A stretch of 5,184 nucleotides of DNA, taken from contig JARGOW010000109.1 in the NCBI GenBank assembly GCA_029212955.1, positions 3,935 through 9,118 of the forward strand. The letters run 5' to 3'. The notes below the pieces were generated by a model that saw nothing but the letters and a program-made list of their open reading frames with translations, had not been told where the DNA came from and did no database searches. The stretch is from Planctomycetota bacterium (GTDB lineage Bacteria; Planctomycetota; UBA1135; GCA-002686595). Of the stretch, positions 1 to 5,184 are shown in pieces (position 1 is the stretch's first letter; each line of letters starts with the position of its first letter). The translations under genes were made by a program, and so were the position numbers.

Positions 1-1032
1 GAGCGAGTTCTTCATCAGCACGGTGAGAACGGCGAAGCTGCCCACCGAGTAACTGATCACGGGAAGGATCATGTGATAGACGCTGTCTTTCACTTTTCCC
101 CAGAAGTCCAGGTCTTCGTAGCCTTCGCCATACACGCCGCCCAGGGGCATCACATCCCAGAAGGAACCTCCGCCCAAGAGCATCAGGAGAACGGCGCCAA
201 GGGCCCAACCAGGGATGGAATAGCCAATGAAAATGACCACGCTGGAGAAGATGTCGAAGCGTCCCGAGTGCTTGACGGCCTTGAGAACACCGAGCGGGAT
301 ACAGATGAGATAGGCCAGCAGGAAACCGGTCAGACCGAAACGCAAGGAGATGGGGAATCTCTCCACAACCAGGCGCATGACGGGCACTTCGAACTTGTAG
401 GACTTGCCCAGGTCGCCCGCCAATAGGCCCGACCACTTCTTGCTCCAGATGTCGGGGCAAGGCACCGTGATGGGGGAGCCGCCAGATTCAGGCTGATATT
501 CGAAGAGGGGGTCTCCCTCTTGGAACGGGGCATCTCTGGACACTAGGAAGCGAGTGACGGTGCCTGCCTCTGGAATCAGGACCCGTTGCGAGACCGTGGT
601 CGGGTCGAGGGCGTCCTCCCCTTCGCCCCTGGGCCCCGTGACGCGGAGCCTCACCACGGAAGTGTCTGCGACCAACTCCTTACCCAGGTCGCACTCCCAT
701 GTGATGAGCTCCGTATGGGAAGGATCTACTCCGAAAGCGCCGCGCTCGTCGAGGTTGAGCGGGCCTATGAACTGCAAATACTGCTTCGGGATCGGCCAGT
801 CGAAGTGGTAGTGCTTTTTTAGACCATCGAGCGCTTTCGGATCGATGTTCATGCTGCTCGCCGCACCCCCGGAGCTGGCTCCGCCCTCTCCAGCACCGCC
901 CATTTGCATTTGCATCTGCCATTGGTCGATCGGCCCGCCTGGTACAAAGCGGGTGATTCCAAAAACGAGCATGGTGATCCCGATGAAAGTCGGTATCAAA
1001 AGGAGCAGACGGCGAGCGAAGTAGGCGGCCAT
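1..1032 (-). CDS. yejB: YejB-like peptide ABC transporter permease, 3' end cut by window edge
   Basis: Inner-membrane permease subunit of a peptide/nickel-type (MetI-fold) ABC importer; it should form the channel with a YejE-like partner. The first 344 residues are visible. The N-terminus MAAYFARRLLLLIP and the following PGGPIDQ closely match E. coli YejB as I remember it, and so do GYSIP (270-274), GGGSFWD (287-293) and the VLMKNS segment (338-343), which lies just before the cytoplasmic EAA coupling loop, here off-window. Membrane segments: about 8-30, 227-250, 259-288 and 318-340. E. coli YejB is about 364 residues; this protein is longer because residues ~92-199 are an insertion in the loop between helices 1 and 2. 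Within it, 151-179 resembles a biotinyl/lipoyl-type hairpin. The start is fixed by homology; no Shine-Dalgarno is visible before it. It lies 75 bases after the binding-protein gene on the same strand, so co-transcription is likely. The family is firm; the ligand is not known. Confidence 0.93.
   Translation of the reverse strand, partial: MAAYFARRLLLLIPTFIGITMLVFGITRFVPGGPIDQWQMQMQMGGAGEGGASSGGAASSMNIDPKALDGLKKHYHFDWPIPKQYLQFIGPLNLDERGAFGVDPSHTELITWECDLGKELVADTSVVRLRVTGPRGEGEDALDPTTVSQRVLIPEAGTVTRFLVSRDAPFQEGDPLFEYQPESGGSPITVPCPDIWSKKWSGLLAGDLGKSYKFEVPVMRLVVERFPISLRFGLTGFLLAYLICIPLGVLKAVKHSGRFDIFSSVVIFIGYSIPGWALGAVLLMLLGGGSFWDVMPLGGVYGEGYEDLDFWGKVKDSVYHMILPVISYSVGSFAVLTVLMKNSL
436..759 (-). 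other. Extra extracytoplasmic domain inserted in the YejB-like permease (lipoyl-like motif)
   Basis: This encodes permease residues ~92-199. In E. coli YejB the equivalent of residues 75-90 (YHFDWPIPKQYLQFIG) runs almost directly into the equivalent of 201-211 (SGLLAGDLGKS); here about 110 residues intervene. Residues 151-179 contain IPEAGTV, then FLV, then FQEGDPLFEY. This follows the pattern of a biotinyl/lipoyl-type half domain (hydrophobic-P-x-x-G-x-V, a short strand, then x-x-G-D-x-L) as in HlyD-type adaptors. No lysine occupies a modification position, so a structural role is more likely than a carrier role. Cys114 and Cys192 bracket it. The reading frame is open throughout, so this is not a frameshift artefact. 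By family topology the loop faces the periplasm. The domain assignment is inference from motif shape only. Confidence 0.55.
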
Positions 1033-1059
1033 AGAGAGGGGTGGGGAGCGAGAACGATA

Positions 1060-1080
1060 CGGCACTCCAAGGGAATGCCG
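1060..1080 (-). promoter_or_regulatory. Intercistronic stem-loop between yejA-like and yejB-like genes
   Basis: On the minus strand, CGGCATTCC pairs with GGAGTGCCG across a 3-base CTT loop: nine pairs, one of them a T-G wobble. It begins 28 bases after the binding-protein stop codon and ends 27 bases before the permease start. No T-run follows, so it is not a canonical intrinsic terminator. Stem-loops at this position in binding-protein operons often protect the upstream message from 3' exonucleases, giving more binding protein than permease; that role is inferred here. Confidence 0.5.
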
Positions 1081-1107
1081 CAGGGGCGGGGGAATCTGGA
1101 AGCGGGA

Positions 1108-3063
1108 TTACTTGCTTTGCGTTTCGTTCCACTCCTGCCAGAAGCGGTGATCGATCGGCAGGGTATCCACGGCCAAATTCCGATCCTTCCTTGCCGCCTC
1201 AAGCTTGGCTTCCATCTCCGGGTCCACCCACCAGCTGTACATCATGTCGCTACGGTCGTTCGTGCGCCAAACGCCCCACTCGGGCATCTTGTACTTGTTT
1301 TGGTAGATCACCCGTTGCGCCGGGTTGTACCAGTCCAGAACGTACGGGTGCTGGGCGAAGATGATCGCATCCATCTCTTGGATGAGGCTGCTGCGCTTGG
1401 CGGGGTCGTACTCCCGGTCATACATGCCGAGCAACTCGTCCACGCGGGGATCGGAGAAGCCGGTGATGTTGTTGTTGTCCTTGACCAGGGCCAGTTCACC
1501 CTTCCAGGAGGTCTCGGGGTTGGGGAAGACCAGTGCGCCCCAGGACTGGGATGCGATCATGTATTCGCGTTGGCGAACGTTCTTCCAGTAGGCCGCGGGA
1601 TCGATCAGCTTCAGGGTGATCTCAATTCCGGCCTTCTTGCAGTCCTGCTGGTAGATCGTGAGGCTTGGCTCCGAAATCTTGCTGCGGTACGAGAGTTCCA
1701 TGGAGAGTCGTTTGCCATCCTTGGTCCTGTAGCCATCCGAATCGAGTTCGTTCCAGCCACCGTCCTTGAGCAATTCCACCGCTTGAACAGGGTCGTAGGG
1801 CGACATTCCGTTCGCCTTGTTGCGGTAGGTCCCGTAGTGCCAATAGCTGTCGAGGGGAGCATATTCGTTGAAGAATAGCTTGTCGATCAAGAGCGGGCGG
1901 TTGCGGAGCAGCACGAGGGCCTTACGCACATTGAGGTCGTCGAGCGGCGCGCGGGTGGTGTTCAGTGCCAGACCGCCCGTACCCACGGGTGCATCATTGT
2001 AGAACTTTCGCTTTTGAATGAGACCGCGCTGGATGCCATCCACTTTTTCGGAAACGAGTTCTTCGACCCACCATTGTGCCTTGGGCGGCACGTAGTAATC
2101 GAGCTCGCCCTTCTTGGCCTTCTCGAATGCGATGGTCGGATCCGTGATGACCTGGAAGGTGTATTTGTCGAAGTTGTAAATACCCGTGAAGGCGGGGTTG
2201 TCCTTGGCCCACCAATCGTCCCGGCGCGTGAGTGCCAGGGTTTGGTTCATGACGATATCGTCGGGCTTGAGCGTGTAGGCCCCGGTCAATGCGGTGTACC
2301 TGTTTTGGTACTCCTCCAGGTACTCACCACCGGGGATGGTGATTTCATGGGCGGGGAAGATGCCCATGCCCGCGAAGTACATCAGGTTGCGCCAGCTCTC
2401 TTCCTTGACCTTGACCTGGACGATGTACTTGGAGAGGGCCACAGGGGGTTCAAACTTTCCATATACGACCTTGTTCGAGGGGAACAGGAGCGTGTCGTCC
2501 ATGAGTAGCTTGTAGGTGGCTACCACATCCTGGGCGATCACTTCCTTTCCATCACTCCACCGGGCCTCGGGGTTGATTCGGAAGGTGTAGGTGCTTTTAT
2601 CCTCGGAGACCTTCCAGTGGGTTGCGAGGAGGGGGATCAACTCCAATGTCTGTGGGTGCACGCTCAGCAGGCTTTCCTGGCAGAGGTCCACAGCCCTGTA
2701 GTTGAATTCCGTGTTGTAGTCCTTGCCCTGCAGACGCAAGGTGGCGGGCCAGTCGGTGATCTCCATGGCCATGGATCCGCCCTTTACGGCTTCCGGGGAG
2801 CCCAGGGCGGGGAACTTCATGTTGGAGAGCCAACCTTCGCCCGTGAAGCCAGGGCCGCCATCCTCCGCCGAAACGCTCTTGTCACCCGCCTGGGGGTTCC
2901 AGGTGTATTCCACCGTGGGAATCGTCAGGTCGAACTTGTCCAGCGCCTTTACTGTCGTCATGGCCGTGGATCGGCTCTCCTTGCCTCCGCAGCTCAACAT
3001 CAGGAAGCAGAGTCCTACACCAAGGGTCTTGGTGAGGGGATTTTGGAGAAGGCGAGGGGTCAT
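1108..3063 (-). CDS. yejA: YejA-like peptide ABC transporter substrate-binding lipoprotein (SBP family 5)
   Basis: Extracytoplasmic binding protein of a peptide-type ABC importer, 651 residues, complete. A short positive N-terminus (MTPRLLQ), a hydrophobic stretch (~13-23) and a lipobox-like L-M-L-S-C (Cys25) indicate a lipid-anchored protein. Family-5 features follow: APKGG-like start of the mature fold as VKGGSMAMEI (~93-102), a YEGL-like segment (~125-133), LIPLLATHW (142-150), the FRINPEARWSDGKE signature (161-174) with TYKLLMD, and GLALNTTRAPLDDLNVRKAL (364-383), the conserved LN-R-P-D-VR-A block. Its gene order and similarity fit YejA. The upstream in-frame ATG at 3096 is disfavoured: the ATG at 3063 has AGGAG five bases ahead and gives a proper signal peptide. 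The permease gene follows after 75 bases. Oligopeptides are the likely ligands, as for YejA, which is known in enterobacteria for microcin C uptake; the true ligand here is unknown. Confidence 0.93.
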   Translation of the reverse strand: MTPRLLQNPLTKTLGVGLCFLMLSCGGKESRSTAMTTVKALDKFDLTIPTVEYTWNPQAGDKSVSAEDGGPGFTGEGWLSNMKFPALGSPEAVKGGSMAMEITDWPATLRLQGKDYNTEFNYRAVDLCQESLLSVHPQTLELIPLLATHWKVSEDKSTYTFRINPEARWSDGKEVIAQDVVATYKLLMDDTLLFPSNKVVYGKFEPPVALSKYIVQVKVKEESWRNLMYFAGMGIFPAHEITIPGGEYLEEYQNRYTALTGAYTLKPDDIVMNQTLALTRRDDWWAKDNPAFTGIYNFDKYTFQVITDPTIAFEKAKKGELDYYVPPKAQWWVEELVSEKVDGIQRGLIQKRKFYNDAPVGTGGLALNTTRAPLDDLNVRKALVLLRNRPLLIDKLFFNEYAPLDSYWHYGTYRNKANGMSPYDPVQAVELLKDGGWNELDSDGYRTKDGKRLSMELSYRSKISEPSLTIYQQDCKKAGIEITLKLIDPAAYWKNVRQREYMIASQSWGALVFPNPETSWKGELALVKDNNNITGFSDPRVDELLGMYDREYDPAKRSSLIQEMDAIIFAQHPYVLDWYNPAQRVIYQNKYKMPEWGVWRTNDRSDMMYSWWVDPEMEAKLEAARKDRNLAVDTLPIDHRFWQEWNETQSK

Positions 3064-3068
3064 GGGGA

Positions 3069-3073
3069 CTCCT
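3069..3073 (-). promoter_or_regulatory. Shine-Dalgarno site of the binding-protein gene
   Basis: AGGAG on the minus strand lies five bases before the ATG at 3063. It decides the start against the in-frame ATG 33 bases upstream, which would put a proline-rich stretch before the signal peptide. The other two genes in the window show no comparable site. Confidence 0.75.
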
Positions 3074-3210
3074 GGTTGGGGGATCGGGGGGACCAAGCCG
3101 AATTCGGCGCGCGCATGCTAACCGATTCGGGCCAGATTCCTTCCTTCTTGCTGGCGCAGAGGCGGGAATTCTGGCCAGGAACGGGGGCGGGCGGCGCGCC
3201 GTGGGGGTTG

Positions 3211-3222
3211 CATCGATCGATG
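3211..3222. repeat. 12-bp perfect palindrome upstream of the importer operon
   Basis: CATCGATCGATG is identical to its reverse complement. It lies about 150 bases upstream of the binding-protein start and overlaps the first bases of the adjacent hairpin. A perfect dyad of this size in an upstream region is a candidate site for a dimeric regulator, but one copy without a second half-site is weak evidence. Confidence 0.4.
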
Positions 3223-3244
3223 GGGGCCGTCGGGCGGCCCCAAT
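3220..3244 (-). repeat. Strong imperfect hairpin in the leader of the importer operon
   Basis: On the minus strand ATTGGGGCCG pairs with CGGCCCCCAT around a 5-base CCCGA loop: nine pairs out of ten, with seven consecutive GC pairs next to the loop. It lies about 157 bases before the binding-protein start. No T-run follows, so termination is not implied. It could be an RNA structure in a long 5' leader, or a DNA dyad. Confidence 0.45.
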
Positions 3245-3498
3245 GGGGTTCCGGGGCGCGGAGTTGGCCCGCGGTCACCTTTGTTCTTTGTCAAGGCTCC
3301 GAATCCCGGGCCCCGACGCCGGGTCAACCCCCGCTCTGGACGATGTACTGGGTGGAGTCCTGGCTGGGGCCAATGTCTGGTTGTGTCCCTTGAATCGGGC
3401 CCGCGGCTGGGCCCCGAATCACTCCCCTGGCCAGCCCCACCGCTCCACCCGCCATGGGGGACCGGATTTGATCACAGTCCGTAGGCGGCCCAGGCAAT

Positions 3499-3528
3499 GG
3501 GGATGCGGGCCCTAGGACTCGCACCCCC
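3499..3528 (-). terminator. Stem-loop just after the cytochrome gene, possible terminator without T-tract
   Basis: On the minus strand GGGGGTGCG pairs with CGCATCCCC, nine pairs including one G-T wobble, around a 12-base loop. It starts 12 bases downstream of the TAA stop, the usual place for a transcript end. The following bases (ATTGCC) are not a T-run, so it is either a T-less terminator or a 3'-end stabilising structure. It favours the view that the cytochrome and importer genes are separate units. Confidence 0.45.
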
Positions 3529-3539
3529 GATTCTGGTTC

Positions 3540-4952
3540 TTAAGGAAGCAAATCTGCGGCCGGATCGATCGGCGTGCGCAGACGCTTGAGGAAGGTGAGC
3601 AGCTCCGTGCGTTGCGCCGCGCCCAATTGGGCGAAGTTGTTGCGTGCGGACAGGGCCTCGCCCCCGTGTAAGAGGATGGCATCGGTCAAGGTGGTGGCGC
3701 GGCCATCGTGCAGGTACGGCGCCGTATCCGCGACCCCCCAAAGGCGTGCGGTCACGTATTGGGAGTCCAGCACGCTGCCGAAGGATTCGGCCAGGTCGGG
3801 ACCCATGTCATGACGCTTCAGATCGCTGAAGAGGCGCACGGTCAGGCCGCCCGTTGAATTGGGCGCGAAGCCCGCGGGGGAGGTGCTCAAATCCACCCGC
3901 ATGAACTCATTGGCCAGGGGGTTGGTCTCGACTTCGGGGAAACTGTAAATCAATTCCTTGCCCCGGGATTCCAGGCTGGGCACGTGGCAATCGGCGCAGC
4001 CGGCCGAAACGAAGTGTGCAAATCCGTTGCGCGCGTCGGTGTTCCATCCTCGAATCTCCGGGCGTTCCAGGTTGGTATTGAAAACGTGCAGGGCCGAGAT
4101 CTCACCGGTCAAGATTTCATCGACCACCCCGTCTTGATCGTCGTCCACGCCCTGGCCCACGGCTTCGATGGGTTGCATGCCCATGTGGAATTGCATGGCA
4201 TCGATGTCGAAGGCGCGCACGGTGGAGAATTCACCCTTGCGGCCAAAGGGACGCACGATCAAGTCCTCGTCGATGCCTTCCAAGTTCGAGAAGTCCATGG
4301 CTCCTGTGACACTGTCGAATTCGATGCTTCCGAAGGAAACCCCGTGGGTGTCCAGATCGAAGACCACATCGGGCACGCTGAGCGCCAGGTTCTTGAAGCG
4401 CTGCAAATCCAGGGTCATCTCCGCCGCCAGCAACTCCCCGCCACCCGATCCAAACAGGAAGGGTGGGTTGATGAAGCGGCCGTCGAAGGCTGCAAACCCC
4501 GAACCGGATTCATCGTCCACGTCGATTTCCTTGGGCTGGAAAAAGGCGTTGTTGTTGGCCCCGCCCACACCGCCCACGGCAAAGGTGAAGGGCACCGTGG
4601 CGTTACTGCCCACCGAGTGGCACTCCATGCAGGTTTGCGCATCGAGTCCATTGACGCGCAGAAAGGTCCCATTGTTCTGCAGGCTCGGCCGGCCTCCGGG
4701 GGAGGTGGTATCCAATGGGTTGAGTGCACCGTCTCCGTAACCATCCAGTCGGTTGAAGGGCGTGGCGAATATTTTGAGGCCTTCCGCGCGCACTTCATCC
4801 AAGGTATGCGCCCCGTTGGCCATGTCGCTTTGGGTCATGCGGGCCGTTCCCAGCATGGGGCCGTCGTCCTGTCCGGCGGCCGTTGTTTGCAGCGTTGCAA
4901 GGGACATGGAGAACAGGAGCCATCCATGGGGAAGGAAGGAGCGTCGGAGCAT
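3540..4952 (-). CDS. Exported di-heme c-type cytochrome, DHOR/MauG peroxidase-like
   Basis: Complete protein of 470 residues. The N-terminus (MLRRSFLPHG, then a hydrophobic run to ~25 ending TTAAG) is a Sec-type signal peptide, as needed for periplasmic heme attachment. There are two c-heme sites: CMECH at 108-112 and CADCH at 319-323. The C-terminal half has the hallmarks shared by the di-heme oxidoreductase (DHOR, formerly DUF1111) and MauG/cytochrome c peroxidase families: LKRHDMGPDLA (378-387), APYLHDGRATTL (411-422), ILLHGGEA (426-433) and LLTFLKRL (451-458). HMGMQ at 256-260 may give a distal heme ligand. GVDDDQDGVVDE at 268-279 looks like a calcium loop. Such proteins reduce peroxides or oxidise a protein or small substrate; the substrate here cannot be told. 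The start is the only reasonable ATG before the signal peptide, although no Shine-Dalgarno is visible. No maturation or partner gene is in the window. Confidence 0.9.
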   Translation of the reverse strand: MLRRSFLPHGWLLFSMSLATLQTTAAGQDDGPMLGTARMTQSDMANGAHTLDEVRAEGLKIFATPFNRLDGYGDGALNPLDTTSPGGRPSLQNNGTFLRVNGLDAQTCMECHSVGSNATVPFTFAVGGVGGANNNAFFQPKEIDVDDESGSGFAAFDGRFINPPFLFGSGGGELLAAEMTLDLQRFKNLALSVPDVVFDLDTHGVSFGSIEFDSVTGAMDFSNLEGIDEDLIVRPFGRKGEFSTVRAFDIDAMQFHMGMQPIEAVGQGVDDDQDGVVDEILTGEISALHVFNTNLERPEIRGWNTDARNGFAHFVSAGCADCHVPSLESRGKELIYSFPEVETNPLANEFMRVDLSTSPAGFAPNSTGGLTVRLFSDLKRHDMGPDLAESFGSVLDSQYVTARLWGVADTAPYLHDGRATTLTDAILLHGGEALSARNNFAQLGAAQRTELLTFLKRLRTPIDPAADLLP

Positions 4953-4985
4953 GGCGATGTGTTGGAATGATTGGTTGTTCGCTGC

Positions 4986-5003
4986 GTTCGGAAGGACCCG
5001 AAC
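4986..5003. repeat. 6-bp inverted repeat in the cytochrome leader
   Basis: GTTCGG and CCGAAC, perfectly complementary, are separated by six bases and lie 34-51 bases upstream of the cytochrome ATG. The position suits an operator or a small 5'-leader hairpin. A dyad of this size can occur by chance, so confidence is low. Confidence 0.3.
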
Positions 5004-5105
5004 TTCGAATTGCTGAACCGCAGCCTAGCATGGGATTTTGGGTCTTTGGAATTGTGATGCGCCCTTGTCTCAAGCGGAGTCTGACGTGAACGGTAGCTCC
5101 GGTTT

Positions 5106-5129
5106 GCGTGCAAGGCCCGCAATGCACGC
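5106..5129. repeat. 7-bp inverted repeat upstream of the cytochrome gene
   Basis: GCGTGCA and TGCACGC, perfectly complementary, are separated by ten bases, about 155 bases upstream of the cytochrome ATG. It could be a regulator site or an RNA stem. No promoter boxes with good spacing were recognised between here and the gene; the rest of 4953-5105 shows nothing else I can name. Confidence 0.3.
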
Positions 5130-5158
5130 GAGCCTTTGAGAGTGGATTCTCTAAGAGC

Positions 5159-5184
5159 AAAAAAAATGCCGGCGCCCAGCGCTA
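5159..5184 (-). terminator. Probable end of an intrinsic terminator cut by the right edge
   Basis: On the minus strand a GC-rich stretch (GCGCTGGGCGCCGGCA) runs directly into eight T. This is the 3' part of a rho-independent terminator pattern; most of the stem must lie beyond the window, with only a weak GCGC/GCGC stem visible here. It implies a minus-strand gene ending just outside, and hence that the cytochrome gene has its own promoter. Confidence 0.4.

Larger units (their letters stand above)
3064..3539. other. Long GC-rich intergenic region with several dyads, no gene seen
   Basis: This 476-base gap separates the cytochrome stop from the binding-protein start. Open frames exist on both strands, but they are proline/glycine/arginine-rich, have no start context and resemble no family I recognise, so I treat them as non-coding. 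The gap probably holds the end of the cytochrome transcript and the promoter and leader of the importer operon. On the minus strand TTGACA at 3289-3294 resembles a -35 box, but no acceptable -10 follows at 16-18 bases, so no promoter is called. No tRNA or other known RNA gene is seen. It contains the stem-loops and palindrome listed separately, plus GGGCCC repeated around a 6-base spacer at 3397-3414. Confidence 0.6.

Noticed and set aside
904..1878. Long plus-strand open frame (324 codons)
   Set aside because: It lies antisense to the binding protein and permease, whose minus-strand frames carry clear family motifs. It shows no recognisable domain and is a by-product of GC-rich codon use.
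3064..3096. Upstream in-frame ATG at 3096 as the binding-protein start
   Set aside because: It would add a proline-rich MVPPIPQPGVP before the signal peptide, and AGGAG is positioned for the ATG at 3063.
3289..3294. TTGACA on the minus strand as a -35 box for the importer operon
   Set aside because: At 16-18 bases downstream the sequence is GC-rich (around GCGGGC), with nothing like TATAAT. It is mentioned only in the intergenic entry.
3336..3349. CTGGACGATGTACT, a 14-base exact copy of 2416-2429 inside the binding-protein gene
   Set aside because: Flanks do not match beyond the 14 bases, and a single repeat of this length has a small but real chance of arising by coincidence. No decayed gene copy can be followed outward from it.
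2617..3393. Plus-strand open frame spanning the binding-protein 5' end and the intergenic gap
   Set aside because: Most of it is antisense to the real gene; the rest is proline/glycine/arginine-rich without a plausible start context.
3508..3528. Possible tRNA T-arm remnant (GGTGCGAGTCC on the minus strand)
   Set aside because: The flanking bases do not form the 5-bp T stem, and no acceptor or anticodon arm is present. The sequence is better explained by the stem-loop after the cytochrome gene.
3984..4970. Long plus-strand open frame (328 codons)
   Set aside because: It is antisense to the cytochrome gene with its two CxxCH sites and signal peptide. The His/Val/Gly-rich product resembles no family and is a shadow.
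1..5184. CRISPR array, insertion sequence, toxin-antitoxin or phage genes
   Set aside because: No regularly spaced repeats, transposase motifs, terminal repeats or small paired genes were seen on either strand.

Overview
The window carries three protein genes, all on the minus strand, and two non-coding stretches. The DNA is moderately GC-rich. The left half is the start of a peptide-type ABC importer: a YejA-like lipoprotein substrate-binding protein (1108-3063) followed after 75 bases by a YejB-like permease (1-1032), whose 3' end lies beyond the left edge. The right half holds an exported di-heme c-type cytochrome of the DHOR/MauG peroxidase-like group (3540-4952). A lipoprotein signal and an exported periplasmic cytochrome point to a Gram-negative-type envelope. 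The style of the cytochrome and the rarity of Shine-Dalgarno sites suggest a Planctomycetota-like or similar environmental bacterium, but this is only an impression and cannot be settled from the window.

Layout from right to left, in the direction of transcription. At 5159-5184 there is a T-tract (minus strand) next to a GC-rich sequence, probably the end of a terminator for a gene outside the window. The 232-base leader of the cytochrome gene (4953-5184) contains two small dyads. The cytochrome gene ends at 3540, with a strong stem-loop 11 bases after its stop. A 476-base GC-rich gap (3064-3539) has no convincing gene, but holds a 12-bp perfect palindrome abutting a strong imperfect hairpin. 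The binding-protein gene then starts behind a clear AGGAG site. A 9-bp stem-loop with a 3-base loop separates it from the permease gene.

The binding protein and permease should act together: the lipoprotein captures oligopeptide-like ligands outside the inner membrane and delivers them to the permease. The second permease (YejE-like) and ATPase (YejF-like) are expected beyond the left edge. The cytochrome has no evident functional link to the importer and is probably a separate transcription unit.

The most unusual item is an insertion of about 110 residues in the permease, in the extracytoplasmic loop between the first and second membrane helices. It includes a stretch that reads like half of a biotinyl/lipoyl-type (HlyD-adaptor-like) beta hairpin without a modifiable lysine, and it is bracketed by the only two cysteines visible in that loop. 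E. coli YejB, as I recall its sequence, lacks this insertion.
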